A stretch of 64,000 nt of DNA, taken from positions 116,293 through 180,292 of the forward strand of contig NZ_JAAVUV010000016.1 of the NCBI RefSeq assembly GCF_018449635.1. The letters run 5' to 3'. The first letter of the stretch is position 1, and each line of letters begins with the position of its first letter. Origin of the DNA: Caballeronia sp. dw_276. Lineage in GTDB: Bacteria; Pseudomonadota; Gammaproteobacteria; Burkholderiales; Burkholderiaceae. The position numbers and the translations under genes were made by a program. The notes beneath the pieces were generated by a model that was not told where the DNA came from, did not search any database, and was given only the letters and a program-made list of their open reading frames with translations. Below, one piece after another: positions 8,063 to 16,729 of this stretch.

Positions 8063-8999
8063 GTACGGTGATCTGCGCGACGGCGCGGTAGGTGCGATCG
8101 GTCGCCTGACGGACGCGGGGCAGGACATCATCGTAATGGTGGCCGACTCGACTTCGACTTCGAAGATCGGGGCGTTCATGAAGTCATATCCGGATCGCGT
8201 GGTGAATGTGGGGATCGCGGAGCAGAACATGGTCGGCATGGCGGCGGGACTGGCGCTGGGCGGTCATACGGTTTTCACGGCTAACGCCGCGCCGTTTCTC
8301 GTGGGGCGCGCGAACGAGCAGGTCAAAAACGATATCTGCTATAGCGCGACCAACGTCAAGATGCTCGGCTTGAACGCAGGCGTGGCTTATGGGCCGCTGG
8401 CGTCGACGCACCACGCAATAGACGATATCTCTGTCATGAGCGGCTTTGGCAACGTGCAGATTTTCGCGCCCTGCGATGCCGTGGAGACGGGGCAGGTAAT
8501 CGAATACGCAGCGTCCATTGACGGGCCGGTCTATATCCGGCTCGACAATGCGCAGTTCCCGATCGTTCATGACGCGCATTACCAGTTCAAGGCTGGCCGG
8601 CCGGACGTTTTGATTGATGGGAAGGACGTCGTGGTCATTGCATTGGGTTCGGTCGTCGGCGAAGCGCTCGATGCGTGCGAGGCGCTCAAAAGCGAGGATG
8701 GGATCGAGCCGACACTCGTCAATTTGTCATCGCTCAGGCCGCTTGATCACGACTCGCTCGCGGCGATCATTGAACGGCACGACGCGGTGGTGACCGTGGA
8801 AGAGCATTCGCTGCACGGCGGTATTGGCGCGACGGTGGCGGTGTTGCTGGCTCGCCGGCGTCTGTCGAAGTCGCTCACCATGCTTGGGATCAGCGAGGGC
8901 GAATTTGCGCACTACGGCACGCGCAAAGGCATTCGAAAACATTATCGGATCGATGCAGCGGGCATTGCGCAGACCGTGCGATCCATTTACGCACGCTAG
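8055..8999 (+). CDS. Transketolase, C-terminal subunit
   Basis: A 314-residue protein with the pyrimidine-binding and C-terminal transketolase domains. VNVGIAEQNMVGMAAGLALGG contains the catalytic Glu that activates TPP, and THHAIDDISVM and VYIRLDNAQFP are conserved pocket segments. The C-terminal domain contains VTVEEHSLHGGIG. It overlaps the N-terminal subunit gene by 8 bp, implying translational coupling and a stoichiometric complex. The complex would move a two-carbon unit from the kinase product to an aldose phosphate. Confidence 0.92.
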   Translation: MREYGDLRDGAVGAIGRLTDAGQDIIVMVADSTSTSKIGAFMKSYPDRVVNVGIAEQNMVGMAAGLALGGHTVFTANAAPFLVGRANEQVKNDICYSATNVKMLGLNAGVAYGPLASTHHAIDDISVMSGFGNVQIFAPCDAVETGQVIEYAASIDGPVYIRLDNAQFPIVHDAHYQFKAGRPDVLIDGKDVVVIALGSVVGEALDACEALKSEDGIEPTLVNLSSLRPLDHDSLAAIIERHDAVVTVEEHSLHGGIGATVAVLLARRRLSKSLTMLGISEGEFAHYGTRKGIRKHYRIDAAGIAQTVRSIYAR

Positions 9000-9025
9000 C
9001 GCCAAAGACAAGACGGAGACAAAGC

Positions 9026-9823
9026 ATGAGCATTCAATACGATATGTCGCTGCGCCATGGCGTGGATTTCGATTTCCGGCTCGACGGCAAGGTCGCGGTG
9101 GTGACGGGCGGCCTCGGCGGCATTGCAATGGCGACCAACGCCGCGCTGATCGGCAAGGGCGCACGCGTGGCAATCCTATATCCGAAATTCGAGGAAGCGC
9201 GCGTGCCTGCGGCTATTGAAGAACTGGGTCAGTCGAACGCGGTGGCTTTCGCTTGCGACGTCACGCAGGAAGCTGAAGTCGAGGCCGCGATCGCTGCTGC
9301 GCACGAACATTTCGGTGACCTTCATCTGCTCGTGAACGCGGCCGGGTGCATCACGCTTACGCGTGCAGAAGAAATAGGCTTCGAAGAATGGCAGCGCCAG
9401 ATCGCGGTCAACCTGACGGGACCATTTCTTTGTGCCAAGCACTTCGCGAGGAAAGTGCTGGCAAGTGGTCACGGCGGCAAGATCGTGAACATCGCTTCGC
9501 AAGCGGCGACGGTGGCAATCGACCAGCATTGCGCTTATACATCGGCGAAGGCAGGTTTGATCGGCATGACCAAAGTGCTGGCGAAAGAATGGGCCGGCCG
9601 TGGGATCACGGTCAATACCGTATCGCCGACTGTCGTCCTTACGCCAATGGGCGCCGCGGCTTGGGAAGGCGAAAAAGGCGAGGCGATGAAAAAGACCATA
9701 CCCGTCGGCCGCTTTGCATACACCGATGAAATCGCCGCAGCCATCCTGTTTTTGCTTTCAAATGGGTCGGACATGATCACGGGCGCGGACATCATGATCG
9801 ATGGCGGCTACACGATTTGTTGA
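9026..9823 (+). CDS. SDR-family dehydrogenase, D-threitol dehydrogenase (GolD/DthD)-like
   Basis: A 265-residue short-chain dehydrogenase. NAD binding is expected at VTGGLGGIA near residue 27; the last Gly of the canonical TGxxxGIG is Ala here. The NAG motif appears as NAAG, and the catalytic residues are Ser (NIASQA) and YTSAK. The long N-terminal extension before the Rossmann fold and the overall sequence recall polyol dehydrogenases of the GolD/DthD type, which oxidise polyols to ketoses. In this operon it would supply the ketose for the FGGY kinase. The substrate is inferred only from context. Confidence 0.8.
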   Translation: MSIQYDMSLRHGVDFDFRLDGKVAVVTGGLGGIAMATNAALIGKGARVAILYPKFEEARVPAAIEELGQSNAVAFACDVTQEAEVEAAIAAAHEHFGDLHLLVNAAGCITLTRAEEIGFEEWQRQIAVNLTGPFLCAKHFARKVLASGHGGKIVNIASQAATVAIDQHCAYTSAKAGLIGMTKVLAKEWAGRGITVNTVSPTVVLTPMGAAAWEGEKGEAMKKTIPVGRFAYTDEIAAAILFLLSNGSDMITGADIMIDGGYTIC

Positions 9824-9927
9824 CGTGCAAGCGTTGATCGTGCGTGGCGGAATCAAAAGAGAATCAAGAAGGAAGCAAGCGGCTAAAGACCGCATCCCTA
9901 GTTGAAGTCAAATCAGGAGACAACAAA

Positions 9928-10875
9928 ATGTGGAAGAAACTTGCACTGTCCGCAGCCGTCGCTGCATCGTTTGGTCTGGCCGTCTTGCCACTGGGCGCGC
10001 ACGCCGCGAGCAAGGGCACTATCGCGATCCTGGTCAACGCACTCGACAATCCGTATTACGCGGCCGAAGCGAAGGGCGCTGAGAATGAAGCCAAGAAACT
10101 CGGCTACGACACCATCGTGCTTTCGCATGGCGAAGACGTGAACAAGCAGAATGAACTGGTCAACCTGGTCATCGGCAAGGGCGTAAAAGGTATTGTCCTC
10201 GACAACGCCGACTCGAACAGCAGCGTCGCAACGGTGCGCGGGGCAAAAGAGAAAAAGGTTCCAGTGGTGCTGATCAACCGTGAGATTCCGAAAGATGATC
10301 TCGCGATTGCACAGTTAAGCCATAACAACTTGCAGGCCGGTACCGAAGTTGCGCAACGCTTTGTCGAGACCATCGGCGAGAAAGGCGAATACGTCGAGCT
10401 GACCTGTAATCTTGCGGACAAAAATTGCGTCACGCGGTCGCAAGCGTTCCATCAAGTGCTCGATCAATACCCCGACCTGAAAATGGTCGCGCGTCAGGAC
10501 GCGAAGGGCGCATTGCTGCCGGGCAAGCAGGCGATGGACTCCATCTTGCAGGAACATCCGAACGTAAAAGGTGTGATCGCAGGCAACGGGCCGGTGGCTC
10601 TGGGCGCGATTGCGTCGCTGGAGTCGGCGGGGCATAAGGACGTAGTCGTAATGGGCATCGACGGCAGCAACGACGAGCGCGATTCCATCCTTGCCGGCAA
10701 GCTCAAGGCGACTGTCATGCTTCAGGCGCAGGGCATCGCCATTCACGGCGTCGATCTGCTCGACAAGTACATCGCGTCGGGCAAGACCGGCGAACAGGAA
10801 CGCCAGTTGTTCCGCGGCATCCTGATCACCAAGGACAACGCGTCGAAGGTCAAGGACTTCTACTACACCAAGTAA
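9928..10875 (+). CDS. Sugar ABC transporter, periplasmic substrate-binding protein
   Basis: A 315-residue protein with a Sec signal peptide (MWKKLALSAAVAASFGLAV, cleavage near AHA-AS) and a ribose-type Peripla_BP_4 fold (AILVNALDNPYYAAEAKGAE, later VVMGIDGSNDERDSI). The ATG at 9928 follows a good AGGAGA. It delivers a sugar or polyol to the ATPase and permease encoded downstream. Its position between a polyol dehydrogenase and an ABC/kinase set suggests a free polyol or ketose as ligand. Confidence 0.92.
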   Translation: MWKKLALSAAVAASFGLAVLPLGAHAASKGTIAILVNALDNPYYAAEAKGAENEAKKLGYDTIVLSHGEDVNKQNELVNLVIGKGVKGIVLDNADSNSSVATVRGAKEKKVPVVLINREIPKDDLAIAQLSHNNLQAGTEVAQRFVETIGEKGEYVELTCNLADKNCVTRSQAFHQVLDQYPDLKMVARQDAKGALLPGKQAMDSILQEHPNVKGVIAGNGPVALGAIASLESAGHKDVVVMGIDGSNDERDSILAGKLKATVMLQAQGIAIHGVDLLDKYIASGKTGEQERQLFRGILITKDNASKVKDFYYTK

Positions 10876-10949
10876 AGCGGTTGGTTGCGAACGTGCGAGT
10901 GGCGCCGTGACGGCGCGCCCGCACGCAGCTGGTTTGAAGTGAGGACGCC

Positions 10950-11588
10950 ATGTTTTATCGAATCAACTCCGCGCGCGCGATGCAGCTCACGACCGTTGTC
11001 ACGCTGGCGCTTGCGGGCTGTCATGTGGTGACGGATACGGAACTGGCTGCGATCCGCAGCCAGGGCCAGCACCACGGACCCGACGCGGCGCAAGTGCTCA
11101 ATACCCAACTGCTCCCGTACGCCGACAAGAATGCAAAGCCGGCGGCGCAGGTCGTGGGTGCGTTGACACAAAACTTCGATACCGCATGCAAGGAATATGG
11201 CTTCCGCCAGAGCACGGCATTCCCGTGCAATTTCTGGATTCGTGTGCAAGGCAAGGTGACGCGCATCGATACCTCGTCGCGGGTCGGCAAGGCGTATGTG
11301 GAACTGACGCAAGCGGCGGGCGGCGAGCCGGTAGATATCGTGTTGCAGATGGGACCGGTAATCGTGGGTACGGGTGTACGCGACGGGTTCCCGGGCATCA
11401 AATATAGCGACTTCGACGACCAGACGCGCTTCGCCGCGTTTGGTCAGGAAATCAACAAGCTGGTCGTTACCCGCGTGCAAAGTTCGCTGAAACTCAAGGT
11501 CGGCGATCAAGTAGACGTCGCTGCCGTTTACAGCAGCTGGAGCGAACCGGCGGGTGAGATCCGCGCCATTCCGGTGGCATGGAAATGA
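10950..11588 (+). CDS. DUF2291 lipoprotein of a sugar/polyol ABC locus
   Basis: A 212-residue protein with a lipobox (TLALAGC, Cys24) and no known catalytic motif. The body (IWIRVQGKV-like beta strands, VGTGVRDGFPGIKYSDF) matches my recollection of DUF2291, a family found beside ribose-type ABC transporters for polyols. It lies between the binding protein and the ATPase, whose start overlaps its stop (ATGA). It may be an accessory lipoprotein of the importer, for example a docking or ligand-handover factor, but no biochemical role is established. Confidence 0.7.
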   Translation: MFYRINSARAMQLTTVVTLALAGCHVVTDTELAAIRSQGQHHGPDAAQVLNTQLLPYADKNAKPAAQVVGALTQNFDTACKEYGFRQSTAFPCNFWIRVQGKVTRIDTSSRVGKAYVELTQAAGGEPVDIVLQMGPVIVGTGVRDGFPGIKYSDFDDQTRFAAFGQEINKLVVTRVQSSLKLKVGDQVDVAAVYSSWSEPAGEIRAIPVAWK

Positions 11589-13111
11589 GCGTCAATACTC
11601 GCAATGTGATCGAGACGAAAGGTCTCTCGAAGACTTATCCGGGCACCGCTGCGCTCGTCGATGTGAATTACACGGTGCAGCGCGGCAAGGTCAACGTGCT
11701 GATTGGCGAGAACGGTGCAGGTAAATCAACGCTGATGAAATTGCTCGCGGGCGCCGAGACGGCAAGCGCGGGTGAAATCTGGATCGATGAAAAACTCGCG
11801 CATATCACCGACGTGCGCAGCGCCGAGCATCACGGCGTTGGCATCATTTTCCAGGAACTGAACCTCTTTCCCGAGATGACCGTTGCCGAGAATATCTATG
11901 CGGGCAACGAGATCACGAGCGGCGGCGTAATCCGCAGCAAGTCCGAGAACCATCACGCAAAGATCCTGCTCGAACGCCTGCAGATTCCAATCGATCCACG
12001 CACGCGGCTCGGCGACCTCTATGTGGGTCAGCAACAACTGGTCGAGATTGCAAAGTCGCTTTCGAAGCACATCAAGGTGCTGATCATGGATGAGCCAACG
12101 TCGGCGTTGTCCAAGACCGAAGTGGAGATCCTCTTCAAGATCATCCGCCAGTTGAAAGAGCAGGGCGTGACGGTGATCTACATCTCGCATCGGCTGGAGG
12201 AGATCATGGCGATCGGCGACTGCATCACGGTGCTGCGCAACGGCCGGCTTGTCGCCGAAGATGAGATTGCGAATGTGGACATCCCCTGGATCATCGAAGC
12301 GATGGTCGGTTCGTCGAAGAAACGCTTCGCCTTCGCGCAGCACGCACTCGGCGAGGAAGTGCTGAAGGTGACTGACCTTGCGCTCAAGCGCTCCAACGGC
12401 ATCTATGCGCTCGATCACGTGTCATTCAGCGTGCGCGCGGGCGAAGTGGTCGGCATCTACGGTTTGATGGGCGCGGGACGTACGGAATTGCTTGAAGCGC
12501 TGCTCGGCGCGCAACCGCTAGCGATAGGCGCGATCGAACTGGCGGGACAACGCATCGAGCGTCGCAATATTCCGCAGCGCATTGAAGCGGGCATCGCGCT
12601 CGTGCCGGAGGATCGCCAGAAGCAGGGCATGGTGCAGCTCATGACCATCCTGGAGAACATGACGCTATCGAGCCTGGGCAAATTCACGCGCCGGTTTGCC
12701 TTCGGCGCGCTCGGCCGGACCAAACAGGTCGACGCGGCGAACGACGTCATCAAACGGCTTGCCATCAAGACCAGTTCAGTCGATGCACCCATTACGTCCT
12801 TGTCCGGCGGCAACATGCAGAAGGTGGTGATCGGCAAGGCCTTGCTGACATCGCCGAAAGTCCTGCTGATGGACGAGCCCACGCGCGGCATCGATGTCGG
12901 CGCGAAAGAGGACGTCTACAAGACCATCAGCCTGCTCGCGCAGTCGGGCATAGCAGTGGTCTACGCAACGTCGGAACTCGACGAAGCGATGGCCGTTTCA
13001 AACCGTGTTTTCGTGATGGCGAGTGGCAAGCTCACGGCGGTCATGGAACGGGCCGAATTCGATAGCGAACGGATCGTGCGCGCGTCGACGCCCGCGACGG
13101 CCGTCGTCTGA
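11585..13111 (+). CDS. Sugar ABC transporter, duplicated ATP-binding subunit
   Basis: A 508-residue protein with two ABC domains, as in RbsA. The first Walker A is GENGAGKST and the first signature is degenerate (YVGQQQLVEIAKSL). The second half has a variant P-loop (GLMGAGRTE) and an intact LSGGN signature followed by MDEPTRGIDVGAKE. This asymmetry is usual for the carbohydrate CUT2 family. I chose the ATG at 11585, which overlaps the DUF2291 stop; an ATG at 11579 is also possible. It energises uptake together with the permease at 13131. Confidence 0.92.
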   Translation: MSVNTRNVIETKGLSKTYPGTAALVDVNYTVQRGKVNVLIGENGAGKSTLMKLLAGAETASAGEIWIDEKLAHITDVRSAEHHGVGIIFQELNLFPEMTVAENIYAGNEITSGGVIRSKSENHHAKILLERLQIPIDPRTRLGDLYVGQQQLVEIAKSLSKHIKVLIMDEPTSALSKTEVEILFKIIRQLKEQGVTVIYISHRLEEIMAIGDCITVLRNGRLVAEDEIANVDIPWIIEAMVGSSKKRFAFAQHALGEEVLKVTDLALKRSNGIYALDHVSFSVRAGEVVGIYGLMGAGRTELLEALLGAQPLAIGAIELAGQRIERRNIPQRIEAGIALVPEDRQKQGMVQLMTILENMTLSSLGKFTRRFAFGALGRTKQVDAANDVIKRLAIKTSSVDAPITSLSGGNMQKVVIGKALLTSPKVLLMDEPTRGIDVGAKEDVYKTISLLAQSGIAVVYATSELDEAMAVSNRVFVMASGKLTAVMERAEFDSERIVRASTPATAVV

Positions 13112-13130
13112 TGTGACTGAGGTTGAACCC

Positions 13131-14213
13131 ATGAATACACCTAACAGCGCCAATTCCCCCGTGCAATCATTGCCCGCCAAACCGAATCGCGAAGCGGCCT
13201 ATTGGGCGTCGCGCATCACCGTCGGAATATTGAAGTTGCGCATTTTTATTGCGCTGTTTGCAATCGTGATCGTGTTTTCGCTTGCCACCGACAACTTCCT
13301 GTCGACCGGCAACATGCTGATCATGGCAAAGCACGTGACGGTCGTCGCGATCTTGTCGATAGGCATGACGCTCGTGATTCTGACGGGCGGCATCGACCTG
13401 TCGGTTGGATCGATAGTCGGGATCAGCGGCATGGCAGCAGGTTACCTGCTGCTGGAAGGCGTGAAGATCGGACATCACGTTGTGTTCTTTACGCCACTTG
13501 GTGTTGCGTTGATTGCATGCCTGCTCGGCGCGCTGATTGGCGCCATCAACGGATACCTGATCACCATGCTGAACGTTGCGCCGTTCATTGCGACGCTCGG
13601 CATGTTGTACGTGGTTCGCGGCGCGGCGCTGCTCGTCAACAACGGCAGCACGTATGCCGATCTCGAAGGCAATGCCGCGCTTGGCAATACGGGCTTTGAG
13701 TTCATAGGGAACGGCACCATTCTCGGCCTGTCCATGCCGGTCTGGATTCTCGTCGTGCTGGCCGCGATCACCATTTTCGTTGCGCGTAAAACGCCACTTG
13801 GCCGGCGCATCTATGCGATCGGGGGCAACGAGCAAGCGGCGCGTTTCTCGGGCATCAGGACGAATCGCGTGAAGTTGTTCGTGTACATGTTCTCCGGGTT
13901 TTGCGCAGCGATCGTCGGCCTCGTGATTACCGCGCAACTGCAGACCGCGCATCCGCTGACTGGACAAACATTCGAACTGAACGCGATCGCCGCGGTAGTG
14001 CTCGGAGGCACTGCACTAATGGGCGGCCGCGGCACGGTGTTCGGCTCGGTTGTCGGCGCCTGCGTGATCAGTATTCTTGGCGACGGCATGGTGATGTGCG
14101 GCATCAGCGACTTTTGGCAGATGGTCATCAAGGGACTGGTGATCATCTTTGCGGTGGTTATCGACCAATTGCAGCAACGGCTTCAGTCACGCATGGTTTC
14201 GCTGACGGCGTGA
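13131..14213 (+). CDS. Sugar ABC transporter, permease (RbsC-type)
   Basis: A 360-residue membrane protein with about ten hydrophobic helices and the CUT2 permease pattern ILTGGIDLSVGSIVGISG near residue 90, plus NEQAARFSGI and VVLGGTALMGGRGT later. It pairs with the duplicated ATPase. The ATG at 13131 is preceded by GAGGTTGA and starts just after the ATPase gene. An in-frame upstream ATG at 13023 lies inside the ATPase gene and encodes an unlikely Arg-rich extension. Confidence 0.92.
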   Translation: MNTPNSANSPVQSLPAKPNREAAYWASRITVGILKLRIFIALFAIVIVFSLATDNFLSTGNMLIMAKHVTVVAILSIGMTLVILTGGIDLSVGSIVGISGMAAGYLLLEGVKIGHHVVFFTPLGVALIACLLGALIGAINGYLITMLNVAPFIATLGMLYVVRGAALLVNNGSTYADLEGNAALGNTGFEFIGNGTILGLSMPVWILVVLAAITIFVARKTPLGRRIYAIGGNEQAARFSGIRTNRVKLFVYMFSGFCAAIVGLVITAQLQTAHPLTGQTFELNAIAAVVLGGTALMGGRGTVFGSVVGACVISILGDGMVMCGISDFWQMVIKGLVIIFAVVIDQLQQRLQSRMVSLTA

Positions 14214-14233
14214 ACTCAGGACACGGAATAGCT

Positions 14234-15703
14234 ATGCAATACATATTGGCGATCGACCAGGGCACGAGCGGCACGAAGGCACTCCTCTTCGATGCACACG
14301 GCGAAGTGCACGCGCGCGGTTTTATCGGCGTGCCGTGCACGCATCCGCGCGCAGGATTAGTCGAACAGGATGCAAACGCGTTGTACCGCTCGGTGCTGGA
14401 CGCAGTGGCGCAATGTCTCGCTCGTTTCGATGGCGACAAGAATGCCATTGCGGGCGTGGCCATTTCCAGCCAGCGCGAGACCGTTGTGCTCTGGAGCAGC
14501 GATGGTCAGCCTGTCGTGCCGGCGGTATCGTGGCAGTGCCAGCGGTCGCTTGGCATCTGCGAGCGTCTGCGCGAAGAAGGCTTGGCTGAAGAGATCGCCG
14601 ACAAAACCGGGCTCCTCATCGACCCTTATTTTTCAGGGACAAAACTTATCTGGCTGAACGAAAACGATCAACGCGTCAGCGGGTATATTGCTGCGGGCAC
14701 CGCGTTGTTCGGCACGGTCGACAGCTGGTTGCTGTATCGGCTCACTCATGGCGCTGCGTACCTGACGGATTACACAAACGCGTCGCGCACCATGCTGATG
14801 AACCTGCATACGCTCGAATGGGATCGCGAACTGATAACGCGATTCGGTCTTGATGGCTTGCGCCTGCCTGAACTGCGCCCGTCCGCGTCCGACTTTGGTG
14901 CGACCGATTTCGAAGGCCTGCTTGCGAAGCCGGTGCCGGTCGTATCGATGATCGGTGACTCGCATGCGGCCGCTGTCGGGGAAGGATGTCTCAAGCCGGG
15001 GTTGGCGAAGGCGACCATGGGAACCGGCTCGTCGCTCATGATGAACGTAGGCGCAGAACCGCAAGCGCCAGCGCACGGACTGGTGTCGACATTGTGCTTC
15101 GCAACGCCGCAGCGCACCGACTATGCAATGGAAGGCATCATCATCAGCGCGGGTTCGACGCCTGCCTGGCTAAAGGACAAACTCGGTTTATTCGACGATT
15201 TTGCCGCTGCCGAGCAAGCGTTCACCGACTACGACAATGGCGGCGTTTTCCTGATCCCCGCGTTCTCGGGCATAGGCTGTCCGCACTGGAAATACCCGGG
15301 TGGCGCGCAAATCGTCGGGCTCAACTTTTCTACGTCGTGGCAACACGTGGCGCGTGCGGCGTATGAGTCCATCGTCTATCAGATCAAGGACGTCATTACC
15401 GTGATGGAGCAAGCGGCGCGCGTTCCGCTGGTCGAGTTGTTCCTTGACGGCGGTCTCGTCCAGCGACCGTTCCTTTTGCAGTATCTTGCGGATACCCTCA
15501 ACCGTCCCGTGAGTACGCTTGCGATGAGCGAGATCTCGGCGGCAGGAGCGGCGGCGCTTGCGTCATTGCAACTGGGTCTGATTACGAACCTCGATGCAAT
15601 TCACGCCGAGCGTCCCGTATTGCGGCGCGTCGAGCCCGGCGCGGGCGTGGATCACGCGGCGGCCAATCATTCGCAATGGCTGCGCTGGATCGAGCGGCTT
15701 TGA
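14234..15703 (+). CDS. FGGY-family carbohydrate kinase
   Basis: A 489-residue actin-fold kinase. The N-terminal phosphate-binding loop is LAIDQGTSGTKALLF, and VAISSQRETVVLW and the ATP-binding MGTGSSLMMNVG and FLDGGLVQRPF segments follow. The arrangement resembles glycerol kinase and xylulokinase. It phosphorylates a ketose or polyol in the cytoplasm. Because the operon also encodes polyol dehydrogenases and a transketolase, the most coherent scheme is polyol to ketose (SDR), ketose to ketose phosphate (this enzyme), then two-carbon transfer. Candidate substrates include xylulose, ribulose and apulose. Confidence 0.88.
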   Translation: MQYILAIDQGTSGTKALLFDAHGEVHARGFIGVPCTHPRAGLVEQDANALYRSVLDAVAQCLARFDGDKNAIAGVAISSQRETVVLWSSDGQPVVPAVSWQCQRSLGICERLREEGLAEEIADKTGLLIDPYFSGTKLIWLNENDQRVSGYIAAGTALFGTVDSWLLYRLTHGAAYLTDYTNASRTMLMNLHTLEWDRELITRFGLDGLRLPELRPSASDFGATDFEGLLAKPVPVVSMIGDSHAAAVGEGCLKPGLAKATMGTGSSLMMNVGAEPQAPAHGLVSTLCFATPQRTDYAMEGIIISAGSTPAWLKDKLGLFDDFAAAEQAFTDYDNGGVFLIPAFSGIGCPHWKYPGGAQIVGLNFSTSWQHVARAAYESIVYQIKDVITVMEQAARVPLVELFLDGGLVQRPFLLQYLADTLNRPVSTLAMSEISAAGAAALASLQLGLITNLDAIHAERPVLRRVEPGAGVDHAAANHSQWLRWIERL

Positions 15704-15729
15704 ACAACCCTTTTTAGCAAGGAGCAGAC

Positions 15730-16524
15730 GTGGGCCAGAATTTGAAGCGTTTTGAGAACAAAGTCGTCGTGGTGACCGGCGGCAGCCGCGGAATTGGCTT
15801 GGGGATTGCGGAGCGATTCGCGCAGGAAGGAGCGAAAATATGTCTGTCGGCGAATGAAAAAAGCGTCGTCGATGCCGCCGCGAAACTGCGCGAAGCAGGA
15901 CACGATGCCATCGGCGTGGAAACTGACGTCACTGATAAAACCCAGGTAAAAGCGCTGTACGAAGAGGTCGCGGCAAAGCTGGGGGAAGTCGATGTATCAA
16001 TACAAAACGCGGGCGTCATCACCATCGCCAAGCTGGCCGACCTGACCGAGGCCGATTGGGACAAGGTGCTTGCGGTCAACACGAAGGGCGTTTTCCTGTG
16101 TTGTCAGGAAGCGGCGGGACGGATGTTGCGCGCGGGAAAATCCGGGCGGCTGATCAACACGGCCTCGGGTCAGGCCCGGCAGGGATTTGTGTACACGCCG
16201 CATTACGCCGCAAGCAAGTTTGGCGTGCTCGGCATCACGCAAAGCCTGGCGAAGGAACTCGCGCCGACGGGCATCACGGTCAACGCGTTTTGCCCGGGCA
16301 TCATCACGACCGACATGTGGTCCTACAACGATGAAGCCTGGGGCAAACTACTCGGCGACTACAAGCCGGGCGAATTAATGGCGGAGTGGGTCAAGAACAT
16401 TCCGATGGGACGTGCCGGCACGGGTGCGGACGTTGCCGGCCTGGTCGCGTTCCTCGCGTCGGACGATGCGTCTTATATCACCGGGCAAACGGTCAACGTG
16501 GACGGTGGGATGTTCATGTCCTGA
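15730..16524 (+). CDS. SDR-family oxidoreductase, polyol dehydrogenase-like
   Basis: A 264-residue short-chain dehydrogenase starting at GTG 15730, with AAGGAG about 10 bp upstream. The canonical cofactor motif VTGGSRGIGLG, NAGV and the catalytic Ser/Tyr/Lys (NTASGQ, YAASK) are all present. The sequence resembles sorbitol or meso-butanediol dehydrogenases. As the second SDR of the operon and its last gene, it may oxidise a stereoisomeric polyol or act on a different substrate from the enzyme at 9026. It overlaps a small opposite-strand ORF by 11 bp. Confidence 0.85.
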   Translation: MGQNLKRFENKVVVVTGGSRGIGLGIAERFAQEGAKICLSANEKSVVDAAAKLREAGHDAIGVETDVTDKTQVKALYEEVAAKLGEVDVSIQNAGVITIAKLADLTEADWDKVLAVNTKGVFLCCQEAAGRMLRAGKSGRLINTASGQARQGFVYTPHYAASKFGVLGITQSLAKELAPTGITVNAFCPGIITTDMWSYNDEAWGKLLGDYKPGELMAEWVKNIPMGRAGTGADVAGLVAFLASDDASYITGQTVNVDGGMFMS

Positions 16525-16729
16525 GCCTCGTGCCGGGGACCAGTTTCAATCCGAAACCGGAACGTTGAACGGCTTCCCCGGAACCCATGCCCAGCTCCCG
16601 ATCAGTGCCGGCAACACGAACCCTTTGCAAGACAATCGTATCTTTCGCGGCGGGCGCTTTGCTGGCTGCGAACGACTGCATGCTGATGATGGCGGCCATC
16701 GTGATCACTATGAATCGGTGAACGGTCAT
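16514..16729 (-). CDS. Small predicted secreted protein, translationally coupled to the beta-lactamase gene
   Basis: A 71-residue ORF whose ATG overlaps the stop of the beta-lactamase gene (ATGA). The N-terminus (MTVHRFIVITMAAIISMQS, cleavage near FAA-SK) looks like a Sec signal peptide. The mature part is short (about 48 residues), basic and of no family I recognise. The stop-start overlap and the signal peptide argue for a real coupled gene, but it has no homologue known to me and could be chance. Confidence 0.4.
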   Translation of the reverse strand: MTVHRFIVITMAAIISMQSFAASKAPAAKDTIVLQRVRVAGTDRELGMGSGEAVQRSGFGLKLVPGTRLRT

